Assembly: GCF_002849855.1 (NCBI RefSeq)
Contig: NZ_CP018616.1
Span: 1,736,001-1,800,000, forward strand
DNA length: 64,000 nt
Direction of reading: 5' to 3'
From: Vibrio azureus
GTDB taxonomy: Bacteria; Pseudomonadota; Gammaproteobacteria; Enterobacterales; Vibrionaceae
Below the pieces are notes generated by a model. The model searched no databases. It worked only from the letters and a program-made list of their open reading frames with translations, and was not told the DNA's origin. This document shows positions 44,958-52,675 of this stretch, piece after piece (position 1 is the first letter of the stretch; every line of letters begins with the position of its first letter). The translations under genes were made by a program, and so were the position numbers.

Positions 44958-47849
44958 TTAAATCACTTGCCAACGGATGGTGAATAATTCGGTGACTTCT
45001 GTCTTTTGCTTCATCCGAGCTTCAAGCGCAGCTATTAGTTCGTCTCGCTTATCGGCGATCTCATCTTCGACATCGAAAATTTCCATGCGCTGCCGTTTTT
45101 GCTGACGTTCCAGTCTTTGCAGTTTCTCTTGGTACAGTTTCTGCTCTTCAATGGTAAGTGCGTGCCGAGAATCGCGTTTTACCGATTTAATTTGCGCTTT
45201 GGTATCCCGCAGTGCCTCTTCAGCAGCAAACATCTTGTCTTCTGCCCACTTTTCCAGCTTGTCCTTCTCGACCTCAAACAATGCATTGTTTTGGTCCATC
45301 ACTTCTGCAAGTTTGGCCTCAACCTGCCTGTTTTTTTGTGCCGCCAAATCAACGGGTAAAGTATGAACATCGGCACCATCAAGGGTATTATTTACTGTTG
45401 CACCAAGGCTTAATAACCTTTTACAATCCTCACTATCTACAAGCTGTCCATTGTCAGTTCGTGCAGTAAACAGCAAAAACTCTTGGCGGTTGAATGCATC
45501 GACAGCCAGCATATTTAGAGTTAACCATCCCGATTGGCCTTTGAGCTTTTCAGCAACGGAAACTTTCGTCGCATGATTGGTATAATCGAAAACAAGCTCT
45601 GCACTGGTGGTTAACTGCGATTTTGCCGCATCAATAACATATTCACCTAAAGGATGATTAATCCGGTAGGCAAAGCTGTGATTATCCTGGGCTTGTAGTT
45701 CACTGTCTCCTTGTCCCGCCTTTCTGAGCAACTGATATTGACCAACAGGCAACTGATTGACTGGCTTTTGAAGCGAAAATCGGTAGTTGTCATGGTCAAA
45801 GATGGCTTGCTCTTTTAGCTGCTGGTGAGTAACTGCCCAAAACCAGCGACCAACCTTATCCAAACGCTCTTTAGCCTCATCCAGTTTGATTTTTAGGATG
45901 TCGTGAATATCTTCATCAAAATGCTCAAGCAGTTGCGCTTGTGTCTTTTGCATTTTGTTGCTTATTTCAACCTCAAGTTCCTTTTGCAGCGACGAGAATG
46001 CAGTCTCAATCTCGATTGGTGTTCGACAAGACTCGTAAATCGATTGAATACGTTTTTCGAAATCAACACCGCTTTCGATACTGCCAAGCACACTGTCCGA
46101 GGCACCAAATACACCATCAAAAAGATTAAACTTTTCTGTCAGTAGTTCGAGCACTCGCTGATCTGCCTGGTTTCGCTGGTTAAGGAAGTTAACCACAACC
46201 ACATCAAACTTTTGCCCGTAGCGATGGCAACGTCCAATCCGCTGTTCAACTCGTTGAGGGTTCCAAGGCAAGTCATAATTTATCAGTAGCGAACAGAACT
46301 GAAGGTTCACCCCTTCAGCAGCAGCCTCTGTCGCAATCATGATCTCTGCATGATCTTTAAAATGGTCGATGAGCGCTGAACGTTTATCGATTTGAGCAGA
46401 ACCCGTGATCCGGGACGAACCTTGATACTCTTCCCGCCATTGTTGATAGATTTGGTTAGCTTGCGGAGTATTATTTGTGCCGCTAAAAGTCACCACCTTA
46501 CCCAAGTAGCCATTGCTTTCTAAAAACTGGGCTAGGTACTGCTGAGTGCGCATCGACTCGGTAAAGATGATGACTTTTTTCGCCGCGCCCATTTCAGCCA
46601 ATTGTGCAAAGCCTTTTTCTAACCCAATCAGTAACTCTTTTGACTTGGTATCAATGCCAATGAGTTCGGCTTTAGTAATCAGCAGCTCTAACTCAGCAAT
46701 ATCAGCCTGTAGCATGGCATGATCAAGCGGCTTATTCACTTGAGCTTCCGATGCACTATCAAACTCCTCAACAAAATCGTCTTCTAGATCATCGTCAGTG
46801 ATAATCTGTTGAACAATGTCGATTTCGCTTACATCTGCCTCGCCTTTAGCCAGCTTTTCCAAACGGTACTTTAGGATTTGCAAATTGTTCAAGACCGCCT
46901 TGGTACTCGACGACAGGAGCTTTCTCAGAATCAAGCCTGTTAAGTGCCTATGCCGCTTTGGTAAGGCGTAGCTATCTTCACGTTCGAGTAGTAGCTGAAC
47001 GCGGTCATACAAGTCTTGTTCTTGCTCACTAGGATAAAACGGGATTGTGATTGCTTTACGTTCTGTGTATTTGATGTACTCGAGTACGTTTTTGCGCAGT
47101 GTGCGTTTTACAAATCCCGATAGACGTTCTTTTAACTCTAACGTGTCACTATCAGCTTGCATAAACTGCTTTCGAAACGCTTTTGGATCACCAAATGTAT
47201 GCTCGTCGATTAATGTCGATATGCCATACAGTTCCATCAAAGAGTTTTGTAGCGGTGTAGCTGTGAGCAACAACTTTTTACAACCATCTAAAGCACGTTT
47301 GAGCGCCTGGCCCATTTTGTTGCTTTCGCGATGCGCATTTCTTAACTTGTGGGCTTCATCAATAACCACCAGGTCCCACATCTCAGCCACCAGCTTGTCT
47401 TCTAACCTTGCTGCATAGTGGTAAGACATAATGACGATTTGCTTGTTATTGAGTGGGTTATATATACCCTCTTTTTGCAGCTGATTATAAGTTTTTGCAT
47501 CAATCACTTGCGATGGCAGGTTGAACTTTTCCAACAGTTCACTGGCCCACTGACGTCTCAATGACGCTGGGCAAATAATCAGCAGCTTGCGTTTACGTTC
47601 AGCCCAATATTGGCAAAGCACCAACCCTGCCTCAATCGTTTTCCCCAAACCGACTTCATCAGCTAGCACCACACCTTTACTTAGTGGGTTTTCAATTGCA
47701 AAAAGCGCCGCTTCAATTTGGTGGGGGTTTAGGTCAACACTTGCGTCAAACAACGACTGCGACAACCTATCAACACCGTTGTTGGCATGAAAAATAGAAA
47801 GCTCATGAGCGAAGTATTTTGCATGGTATGGCGTGATATTGTTAAGCAT
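44958..47849 (-). CDS. SNF2-family helicase/translocase of the restriction operon
   Basis: A 963-residue SNF2/RapA-like ATPase. Motif I is LADEVGLGKTIEAG (about residues 59-72), motif II VIDEAHKLRN (about 163-172), motif III LLTATPLQNS, and motif VI WNPQRVEQRIGRCHRYGQKF (about 533-552). The C-terminal ~170 residues are charged and predicted coiled coil (EKWAEDKMFAAEEALRDTKA). SNF2 enzymes translocate on duplex DNA. In defence loci (for example DISARM DrmD) they assist recognition or restriction. As first gene of the operon with Mod-like and Res-like genes, it adds a translocase that classical type III systems lack. Confidence 0.87.
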   Translation of the reverse strand: MLNNITPYHAKYFAHELSIFHANNGVDRLSQSLFDASVDLNPHQIEAALFAIENPLSKGVVLADEVGLGKTIEAGLVLCQYWAERKRKLLIICPASLRRQWASELLEKFNLPSQVIDAKTYNQLQKEGIYNPLNNKQIVIMSYHYAARLEDKLVAEMWDLVVIDEAHKLRNAHRESNKMGQALKRALDGCKKLLLTATPLQNSLMELYGISTLIDEHTFGDPKAFRKQFMQADSDTLELKERLSGFVKRTLRKNVLEYIKYTERKAITIPFYPSEQEQDLYDRVQLLLEREDSYALPKRHRHLTGLILRKLLSSSTKAVLNNLQILKYRLEKLAKGEADVSEIDIVQQIITDDDLEDDFVEEFDSASEAQVNKPLDHAMLQADIAELELLITKAELIGIDTKSKELLIGLEKGFAQLAEMGAAKKVIIFTESMRTQQYLAQFLESNGYLGKVVTFSGTNNTPQANQIYQQWREEYQGSSRITGSAQIDKRSALIDHFKDHAEIMIATEAAAEGVNLQFCSLLINYDLPWNPQRVEQRIGRCHRYGQKFDVVVVNFLNQRNQADQRVLELLTEKFNLFDGVFGASDSVLGSIESGVDFEKRIQSIYESCRTPIEIETAFSSLQKELEVEISNKMQKTQAQLLEHFDEDIHDILKIKLDEAKERLDKVGRWFWAVTHQQLKEQAIFDHDNYRFSLQKPVNQLPVGQYQLLRKAGQGDSELQAQDNHSFAYRINHPLGEYVIDAAKSQLTTSAELVFDYTNHATKVSVAEKLKGQSGWLTLNMLAVDAFNRQEFLLFTARTDNGQLVDSEDCKRLLSLGATVNNTLDGADVHTLPVDLAAQKNRQVEAKLAEVMDQNNALFEVEKDKLEKWAEDKMFAAEEALRDTKAQIKSVKRDSRHALTIEEQKLYQEKLQRLERQQKRQRMEIFDVEDEIADKRDELIAALEARMKQKTEVTELFTIRWQVI

Positions 47850-48112
47850 TCTTTAAGCTCTCTATCCACTTTTCTAAGCGACTTTCTTGAAGCGCTAGGA
47901 GCCACTAGCTTTAAAGTTTAGTAGCTTACCTTCGCTTGCTAATTTGTATGCCGTTCTCCGCCAAATCGAGGTAGAAAAACGCCACCTAAAGATAAATAAT
48001 ACTTACAAATCAATAACTTAAGACCAATCAGCCTTGCTCGTCAGATTTGATGATGGGAGAATATGAGAAAATTAGGGAGTGGACAATGATCTAGGTAAAG
48101 TTATGAGACTTA

Positions 48113-48493
48113 ATGCTTATTATTTGTGCCACCCTAAATGCGGGCGGTAATGGCAATATAGAAATCTGTGCCTTAGAAAAGTACGCAAATGGAAAACCAA
48201 TCAAGGTAGTCTCGCAGCGCTTAAGTGAGAAAGAGAAAAATGAACTGCTTAGTAAAGCAGAACAATTGAGCAAGAAAGCTAATAAATATGGGGTGTTAGC
48301 CAATAACTGTGAGCACTTAGTCTCTAAAGTGCTACACGGCGAATCCTCAAGTGAACAACTACAAGGTGCAGTTGTAGGTTTGCTTTTTGCTCACTGCAGC
48401 CAATCGAAGAACTCTTTGCTGCCTATTCTAGCTGGTGGTTTTATCGGGTGTAAGACTGTCAATTCAACTCGTAAATACGATTGCGTAGTATAA
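48113..48493 (+). CDS. LRAT/NlpC-P60-like fragment with NCEH motif
   Basis: A 126-residue reading frame. The segment LSEKEKNELLSKAEQLSKKA followed by YGVLANNCEHLVSKVLHG matches the C-terminal half of LRAT-type thiol acyltransferase/hydrolase domains, where NCEHF carries the catalytic Cys (here about residue 64). The N-terminal strands with the catalytic His (normally in an HxGIYxG context) are missing. An in-frame stop lies just upstream of the ATG, so the domain is truncated or decayed. A weakly hydrophobic Gly-rich tail follows. It is the only plus-strand gene between the two minus-strand helicase operons. It could be a leftover of an insertion or a regulated small protein. Confidence 0.5.
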   Translation: MLIICATLNAGGNGNIEICALEKYANGKPIKVVSQRLSEKEKNELLSKAEQLSKKANKYGVLANNCEHLVSKVLHGESSSEQLQGAVVGLLFAHCSQSKNSLLPILAGGFIGCKTVNSTRKYDCVV

Positions 48494-48497
48494 AAGG

Positions 48498-48528
48498 AAG
48501 GAATGGGGCATATAAAGCCCCACTCCTT
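48498..48528. terminator. Hairpin between convergent LRAT-like and UvrD-like genes
   Basis: AAGGAATGGGGC-ATATAAA-GCCCCACTCCTT is a 12-bp stem with one mismatch. On the minus strand it leads into CCTTTTAT, so it best serves the helicase operon. It may also act on the plus strand. Confidence 0.6.
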
Positions 48529-48608
48529 AACTAAGCAGAATTTGAAAGCACTCATCTAAATAATTGACATTTTTAGGTAAGTAGATCCGATTAAATCGGC
48601 TTGACTGA

Positions 48609-50579
48609 TCAATCTATTGAAGCACCAGATACCTCTACATGTTCATGTACGCGTTCAGGCAGTTTCTCAGTACTAAATAAGACCAGTCGTTGCCCGGCTC
48701 GAGTCATTGATACATAAAGTTTTCTAAGAGATTCTTTTTGAGCAAGCTCTCTTTCAGCATCATCTAAATCAATATTTTTGGCTTGATTCATTACCCTACC
48801 CGCCCCAAGAACGAATGTCACTCCTGATTCCATTCCTGTACAGCTGTTGATACTCATAAGACGAATTTTACCACCAATATTATCTTTAATGTCTTTCCAG
48901 TCATTGCAGTTAACCACCGTTCCTTTACCTATGATGTTCTCAATATCGTATTTAAGGTCCCAGGGACTATAGCTTTTACTGCAAAGCACCATGACTTGCT
49001 GAAGAGGTATATCGCCGGATCTACAACATTCACTTAATTCATTTAAAAAACGTGTCTTTTCATCTTGAAGAGTATGACTATAGATTAACTGAGGTTTTAC
49101 ACCTCTCTCCATTCTTTCTAAATCAGGCTTTACGAAATCATCAGCGTCTTCTTCAAGATCTTCGATCAAGGCATTCGCAGCAATCATAATTTCATAAGTG
49201 GTACGATATGAATAATTGAGCCGTTTTGTTCGCCCTCGAACATTGAAGCCAACACTTTTCCAGCTCAACCGGCTCTTTAGAAAGCCTTGGTTAGGGTCTG
49301 CACACAGAAATATTGCACCGTTTGAAATTAACGACATCTTAACTAGCTGGAGCCAAGAAGGCGTAAAGAACTGAGCTTCATCGACCAAAATATGATCAAA
49401 CTTTTCCAACCCATTGGAATCTTCGCGTAAAGCTAAGTCCTTAATATAAAGGCTTGGAAGATACCCATTAGGACTGGACATTGTCTGAACTACCATCTCG
49501 TAGAGCTTCCAAATATGCACACGCTGCGACTTTTGAAGAGCAAAGCCTCTGCCTTGACGTTCATACTCTAAATATTCATCTTCATCTTTTATCATATACT
49601 CATTGATGTACTCTAACTCAGACCAGATCTGCCCATCCGTTAACTTCAATTGAGTGTAGCTCTCATTGGTAGCACAAAGAATTTGGGCACGAAGGGGCTC
49701 TACAACTTTGTCTTCAAATAATGGGGTGAGCCTCCAATTGTTTGTAACTTTCTTCTGTTGATTAAGAGCAAATTGATGAAATGTTTTGATTTTCAGGTTC
49801 GAAGGGGCGCCACCTAACCACTCTTCAAATCTATGCTTAATATCTGAAATGATCGGTTTGTTATGAATAACAAGTAATGCTTTCTTATCTGGATGCTTTT
49901 TACAAAATGCTATAGCACGATTTATCAAGATCAATGTTTTCCCACTACCAGCAACGCCATTAATGAGCCTTACTGAGAAATCATCTTGACCATCTTCGCC
50001 AGAGTCAGCTTGTTCAAGCATGTCATAACGAGTTGCCAATTCTTGATCATAATCTAAGAAAAACTGTTGCAGACTGGCTGTATTCTCCACTCTTGAAACG
50101 TTCCTCCTCGTCGTACATTGAGAATGGATTGCTGACTCAGGGAAAAGTGTCTTTTTTACCCAGTAGTATTGTTCAAGCGGAGATTCAGTCAAAAGGTCAA
50201 TAATTTTCTTCTCACCGTCTAAGTAAAAGCCCTTTTGGTCGAGAACATGAATGAATCTATCAGCCTGTTCTTCGCTTGTTGCCTTGTGTTTCAAATTCTC
50301 TTCAACTACAGCAAGGTACTTGATGGGGTTATATCCCATAGACTGTAAAGCTGAATTGAACCTTCTCCATTTAGCAAGCTCCGTTTCACTTGGCAGTTTT
50401 TCGTGCCAACCAATCATCAACCAGCTTTTACAAGGCCCTTCCAATACGATTGGTGCAATTTTTGATTCATCCAGTAATGGTTCCCGGACAATGAATTCAT
50501 CTGACAATCTACTGAAAACTTTTTTAAAATGCCTTCTAACCTTACGATCTAAGCCCGTAATTGATTCCATCTGTGCCAT
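48609..50579 (-). CDS. UvrD-like SF1 helicase, second gene of dual-helicase operon
   Basis: A 656-residue SF1A helicase. Motif I is INGVAGSGKTLILINRA (about residues 208-224), motif II ILVDEAQFF, motif IV region NYSYRTTYE, and motif VI LRKLYVSMTRAGQRLVLFS near the C-terminus. The first ~190 residues are not helicase-like and may be a nuclease or sensor domain. I could not find a PD-(D/E)XK or other catalytic pattern there by eye. The start follows AGGAAATGTT, eight bases after the stop of a Upf1-like helicase gene, so the two form an operon. A two-helicase defence or repair unit is the likely role. Neither gene resembles the housekeeping UvrD or Rep. Confidence 0.83.
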   Translation of the reverse strand: MAQMESITGLDRKVRRHFKKVFSRLSDEFIVREPLLDESKIAPIVLEGPCKSWLMIGWHEKLPSETELAKWRRFNSALQSMGYNPIKYLAVVEENLKHKATSEEQADRFIHVLDQKGFYLDGEKKIIDLLTESPLEQYYWVKKTLFPESAIHSQCTTRRNVSRVENTASLQQFFLDYDQELATRYDMLEQADSGEDGQDDFSVRLINGVAGSGKTLILINRAIAFCKKHPDKKALLVIHNKPIISDIKHRFEEWLGGAPSNLKIKTFHQFALNQQKKVTNNWRLTPLFEDKVVEPLRAQILCATNESYTQLKLTDGQIWSELEYINEYMIKDEDEYLEYERQGRGFALQKSQRVHIWKLYEMVVQTMSSPNGYLPSLYIKDLALREDSNGLEKFDHILVDEAQFFTPSWLQLVKMSLISNGAIFLCADPNQGFLKSRLSWKSVGFNVRGRTKRLNYSYRTTYEIMIAANALIEDLEEDADDFVKPDLERMERGVKPQLIYSHTLQDEKTRFLNELSECCRSGDIPLQQVMVLCSKSYSPWDLKYDIENIIGKGTVVNCNDWKDIKDNIGGKIRLMSINSCTGMESGVTFVLGAGRVMNQAKNIDLDDAERELAQKESLRKLYVSMTRAGQRLVLFSTEKLPERVHEHVEVSGASID

Positions 50580-50587
50580 AACATTTC

Positions 50588-52318
50588 CTAATTATTATAT
50601 TTGTATCCTGAGTTAATCAAAGAACGATATTCTTCAACTCTTTTAAGTAAGCTCTCGTCATTTGACCCTTGGAGAAAAGAACTGGAGATCTCAGGGCCAA
50701 CTAATATCAGTTTTGTTTGTGGACGAGTGATCGCTACATTTAAGCGTTCAGCTTGAAAAAAGAATTCAGCGATAGCACTTATATACTGAGGATCGGTAGA
50801 ACAAAGAGATATAATGATCATTTCTCTTTCCTGCCCCTGCATTCTTTCAACGGTATCAGTAACAATTGCCTCTGACGAAAAAATACCTTTCCTATCTGCT
50901 AATCGAGATTTCAAAGCTTTAGCATGGCTCCTAAATGGTGTTACTACACCTATCTCACTAGCACTCAACCCTGATTTAACCGCAGTTTCAATGAGTTCAA
51001 CTACAAGTTCGGCTTCAGGTCTATTAACATTTCTTGCATTTGTTGCAGGAGACTTAATAAACACAAAGGGAGATTCAGTAGATAAGATTTCTGCAAACTT
51101 TTGAGGCTGGTTAGGTAAATTGAAAGTACGTGTTGCATTGGGACCAGCCGAAACTAAACGCCCAGAATAATAAATTTGGCTAGGCCAGCTAGATAGAGCG
51201 TGACACATACGGTATGTTTGGCTAAGCATCACAGAAACATCAGGGTTTCCAGATATCATCCGAGAAAAGATTGAACATTCATCCAGAATAGAAGCCGAAA
51301 GTACTACTGGAGGTAATTGCTTGTGGTCACCAACAAATATAAATCGCTTCGCCTTTCTCATTGCCATAATTGCTAGTGGAAGAGTGATTTGACTTGCTTC
51401 ATCGAAAATGACTGTATCAAAGTCGTATTTATCTAACCTATCAGTACACGTTGCAAAAGGAGTAGCACCAATGACATACCCAGAATCCGGTTTATCCTCC
51501 CAATCATCGCCAAGTTCAAAATGCTTAACGCTATTATCAAGGCCCTTAGTACAACCTTTTGCTCCAACTTTGATCACTGGAACGTTTTCAGCAGCGATCT
51601 TATTAAGGGCATTGTTTATCGCCATGTGGGTATGTGACGTCATAAACACTCGTTGGCCTTTTTTTACCAATAGCTTTGCAATCAGACTGATTACTTTCGT
51701 TTTTCCAGTCCCGGGAGGCCCTTGTATACAAGCTAGGTATTTAGCAGCAACAGCTTTACCTACAGCATCCGCTTGATGTTCATTTAAACCACACTCTTCG
51801 GCAAAATCAGCAGCTTCATCATAATCATCTTCAAAAATAAAACCGGTATCCAACTTATCTGCCAGCAACGGTAATACTATTTTCCTGCCTTGCTTGGACT
51901 CGGCTATTTCATCCAATGCTTTATCATAAAATGGTTTTAGATCCATCGTATCTGGATCAGCATAACAACCGGAAATAATCTCCCGAAGCACTTCATCATC
52001 TACTGCCTGAACTCGAACCAACCATTCATCTTCATTTTCTGCTTCGATAGTACCTTGCGATACATGCTTCTTTTTACATGGCTCACCTAAATGAAGGCAT
52101 ATCATGTCCCCTTCACGAAATCTAGACTCATTTTTCCCCAAAGTAATAAGCAGGTGATTTTTACCTTCTTTTCGGACATGACGAATTTGTTGAGACTCAC
52201 CCTTTGTCAGTTTCTGGCTGATCGGTTTCTCCCAGACTTCATACAGCTTTTCATAGTTTGCTCTATGTTCATCTTCAACAAATTTTCTCAAATCAGTTAG
52301 AACACTTCGTAATTCCAT
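50588..52318 (-). CDS. Upf1/DNA2-like SF1B helicase, first gene of dual-helicase operon
   Basis: A 576-residue SF1B helicase. Motif I is CIQGPPGTGKTKVIS (about residues 199-213), motif II TVIFDEASQITLP, motif III FVGDHKQLPPVVLS, motif IV LSQTYRM, motif V VERMQGQEREMIIISL, and motif VI ERLNVAITRPQTKLILVG. The N-terminal ~190 residues include a short region resembling the beta-barrel stalk of Upf1/DNA2 relatives (EGDMICLHLGEPC). No nuclease motif seen. Upf1-type enzymes move 5'-3', UvrD-type usually 3'-5', so the operon pairs opposite polarities. Co-operation on DNA or RNA ends is inferred. Confidence 0.85.
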   Translation of the reverse strand: MELRSVLTDLRKFVEDEHRANYEKLYEVWEKPISQKLTKGESQQIRHVRKEGKNHLLITLGKNESRFREGDMICLHLGEPCKKKHVSQGTIEAENEDEWLVRVQAVDDEVLREIISGCYADPDTMDLKPFYDKALDEIAESKQGRKIVLPLLADKLDTGFIFEDDYDEAADFAEECGLNEHQADAVGKAVAAKYLACIQGPPGTGKTKVISLIAKLLVKKGQRVFMTSHTHMAINNALNKIAAENVPVIKVGAKGCTKGLDNSVKHFELGDDWEDKPDSGYVIGATPFATCTDRLDKYDFDTVIFDEASQITLPLAIMAMRKAKRFIFVGDHKQLPPVVLSASILDECSIFSRMISGNPDVSVMLSQTYRMCHALSSWPSQIYYSGRLVSAGPNATRTFNLPNQPQKFAEILSTESPFVFIKSPATNARNVNRPEAELVVELIETAVKSGLSASEIGVVTPFRSHAKALKSRLADRKGIFSSEAIVTDTVERMQGQEREMIIISLCSTDPQYISAIAEFFFQAERLNVAITRPQTKLILVGPEISSSFLQGSNDESLLKRVEEYRSLINSGYKYNN

Positions 52319-52675
52319 TTGTTTAACTCAAAGTAATTTAAACCAAACCTTTCATCTGAAAGGAAAATAAATCCAATAACAACAGTAAGTTAAGAACAAC
52401 ATTACATATAGAACGTTCATAACGTCAAACAGAGTAGTATGAAAGTGTTATATGAAACAGGTTTAATCAAAGTAAGCTGAGGTTTACCCTGTTTTTATCC
52501 TCACCTATTCCTCTTAAGTTTTAGTCCTTCCCTCAACAGCCGAGGAAAATAACTAAGCATCAAATCAAAATACTCAGAACCAAAAAACCCCAGCATTGCT
52601 GCTGAGGCTTCATCTTAATTATTCAACCTTTTGGGCTTTGAACGCTCGCTCAAGCTTTTTGTATCTGGTTGCGGG
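52319..52675. other. Intergenic region upstream of the dual-helicase operon
   Basis: This 357-base gap presumably contains the helicase operon promoter and, at its right side, the terminator of the Ig-like lipoprotein gene (52582-52607). No open reading frame that I would support. Confidence 0.5.
52582..52607 (-). terminator. Rho-independent terminator of the Ig-like lipoprotein gene
   Basis: Read on the minus strand: CCTCAGCA-GCAA-TGCTGGGG (one mismatch) followed by TTTTTT. It lies 69 bases after the stop codon at 52676 and is well placed to end that transcript. Confidence 0.8.

Noticed and set aside
38334..47849. DISARM or BREX system
   Set aside because: No DUF1998 (DrmB), PLD nuclease, PglZ, BrxC or BrxL homologue is present. 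The Mod/Res architecture fits a type III-like set.
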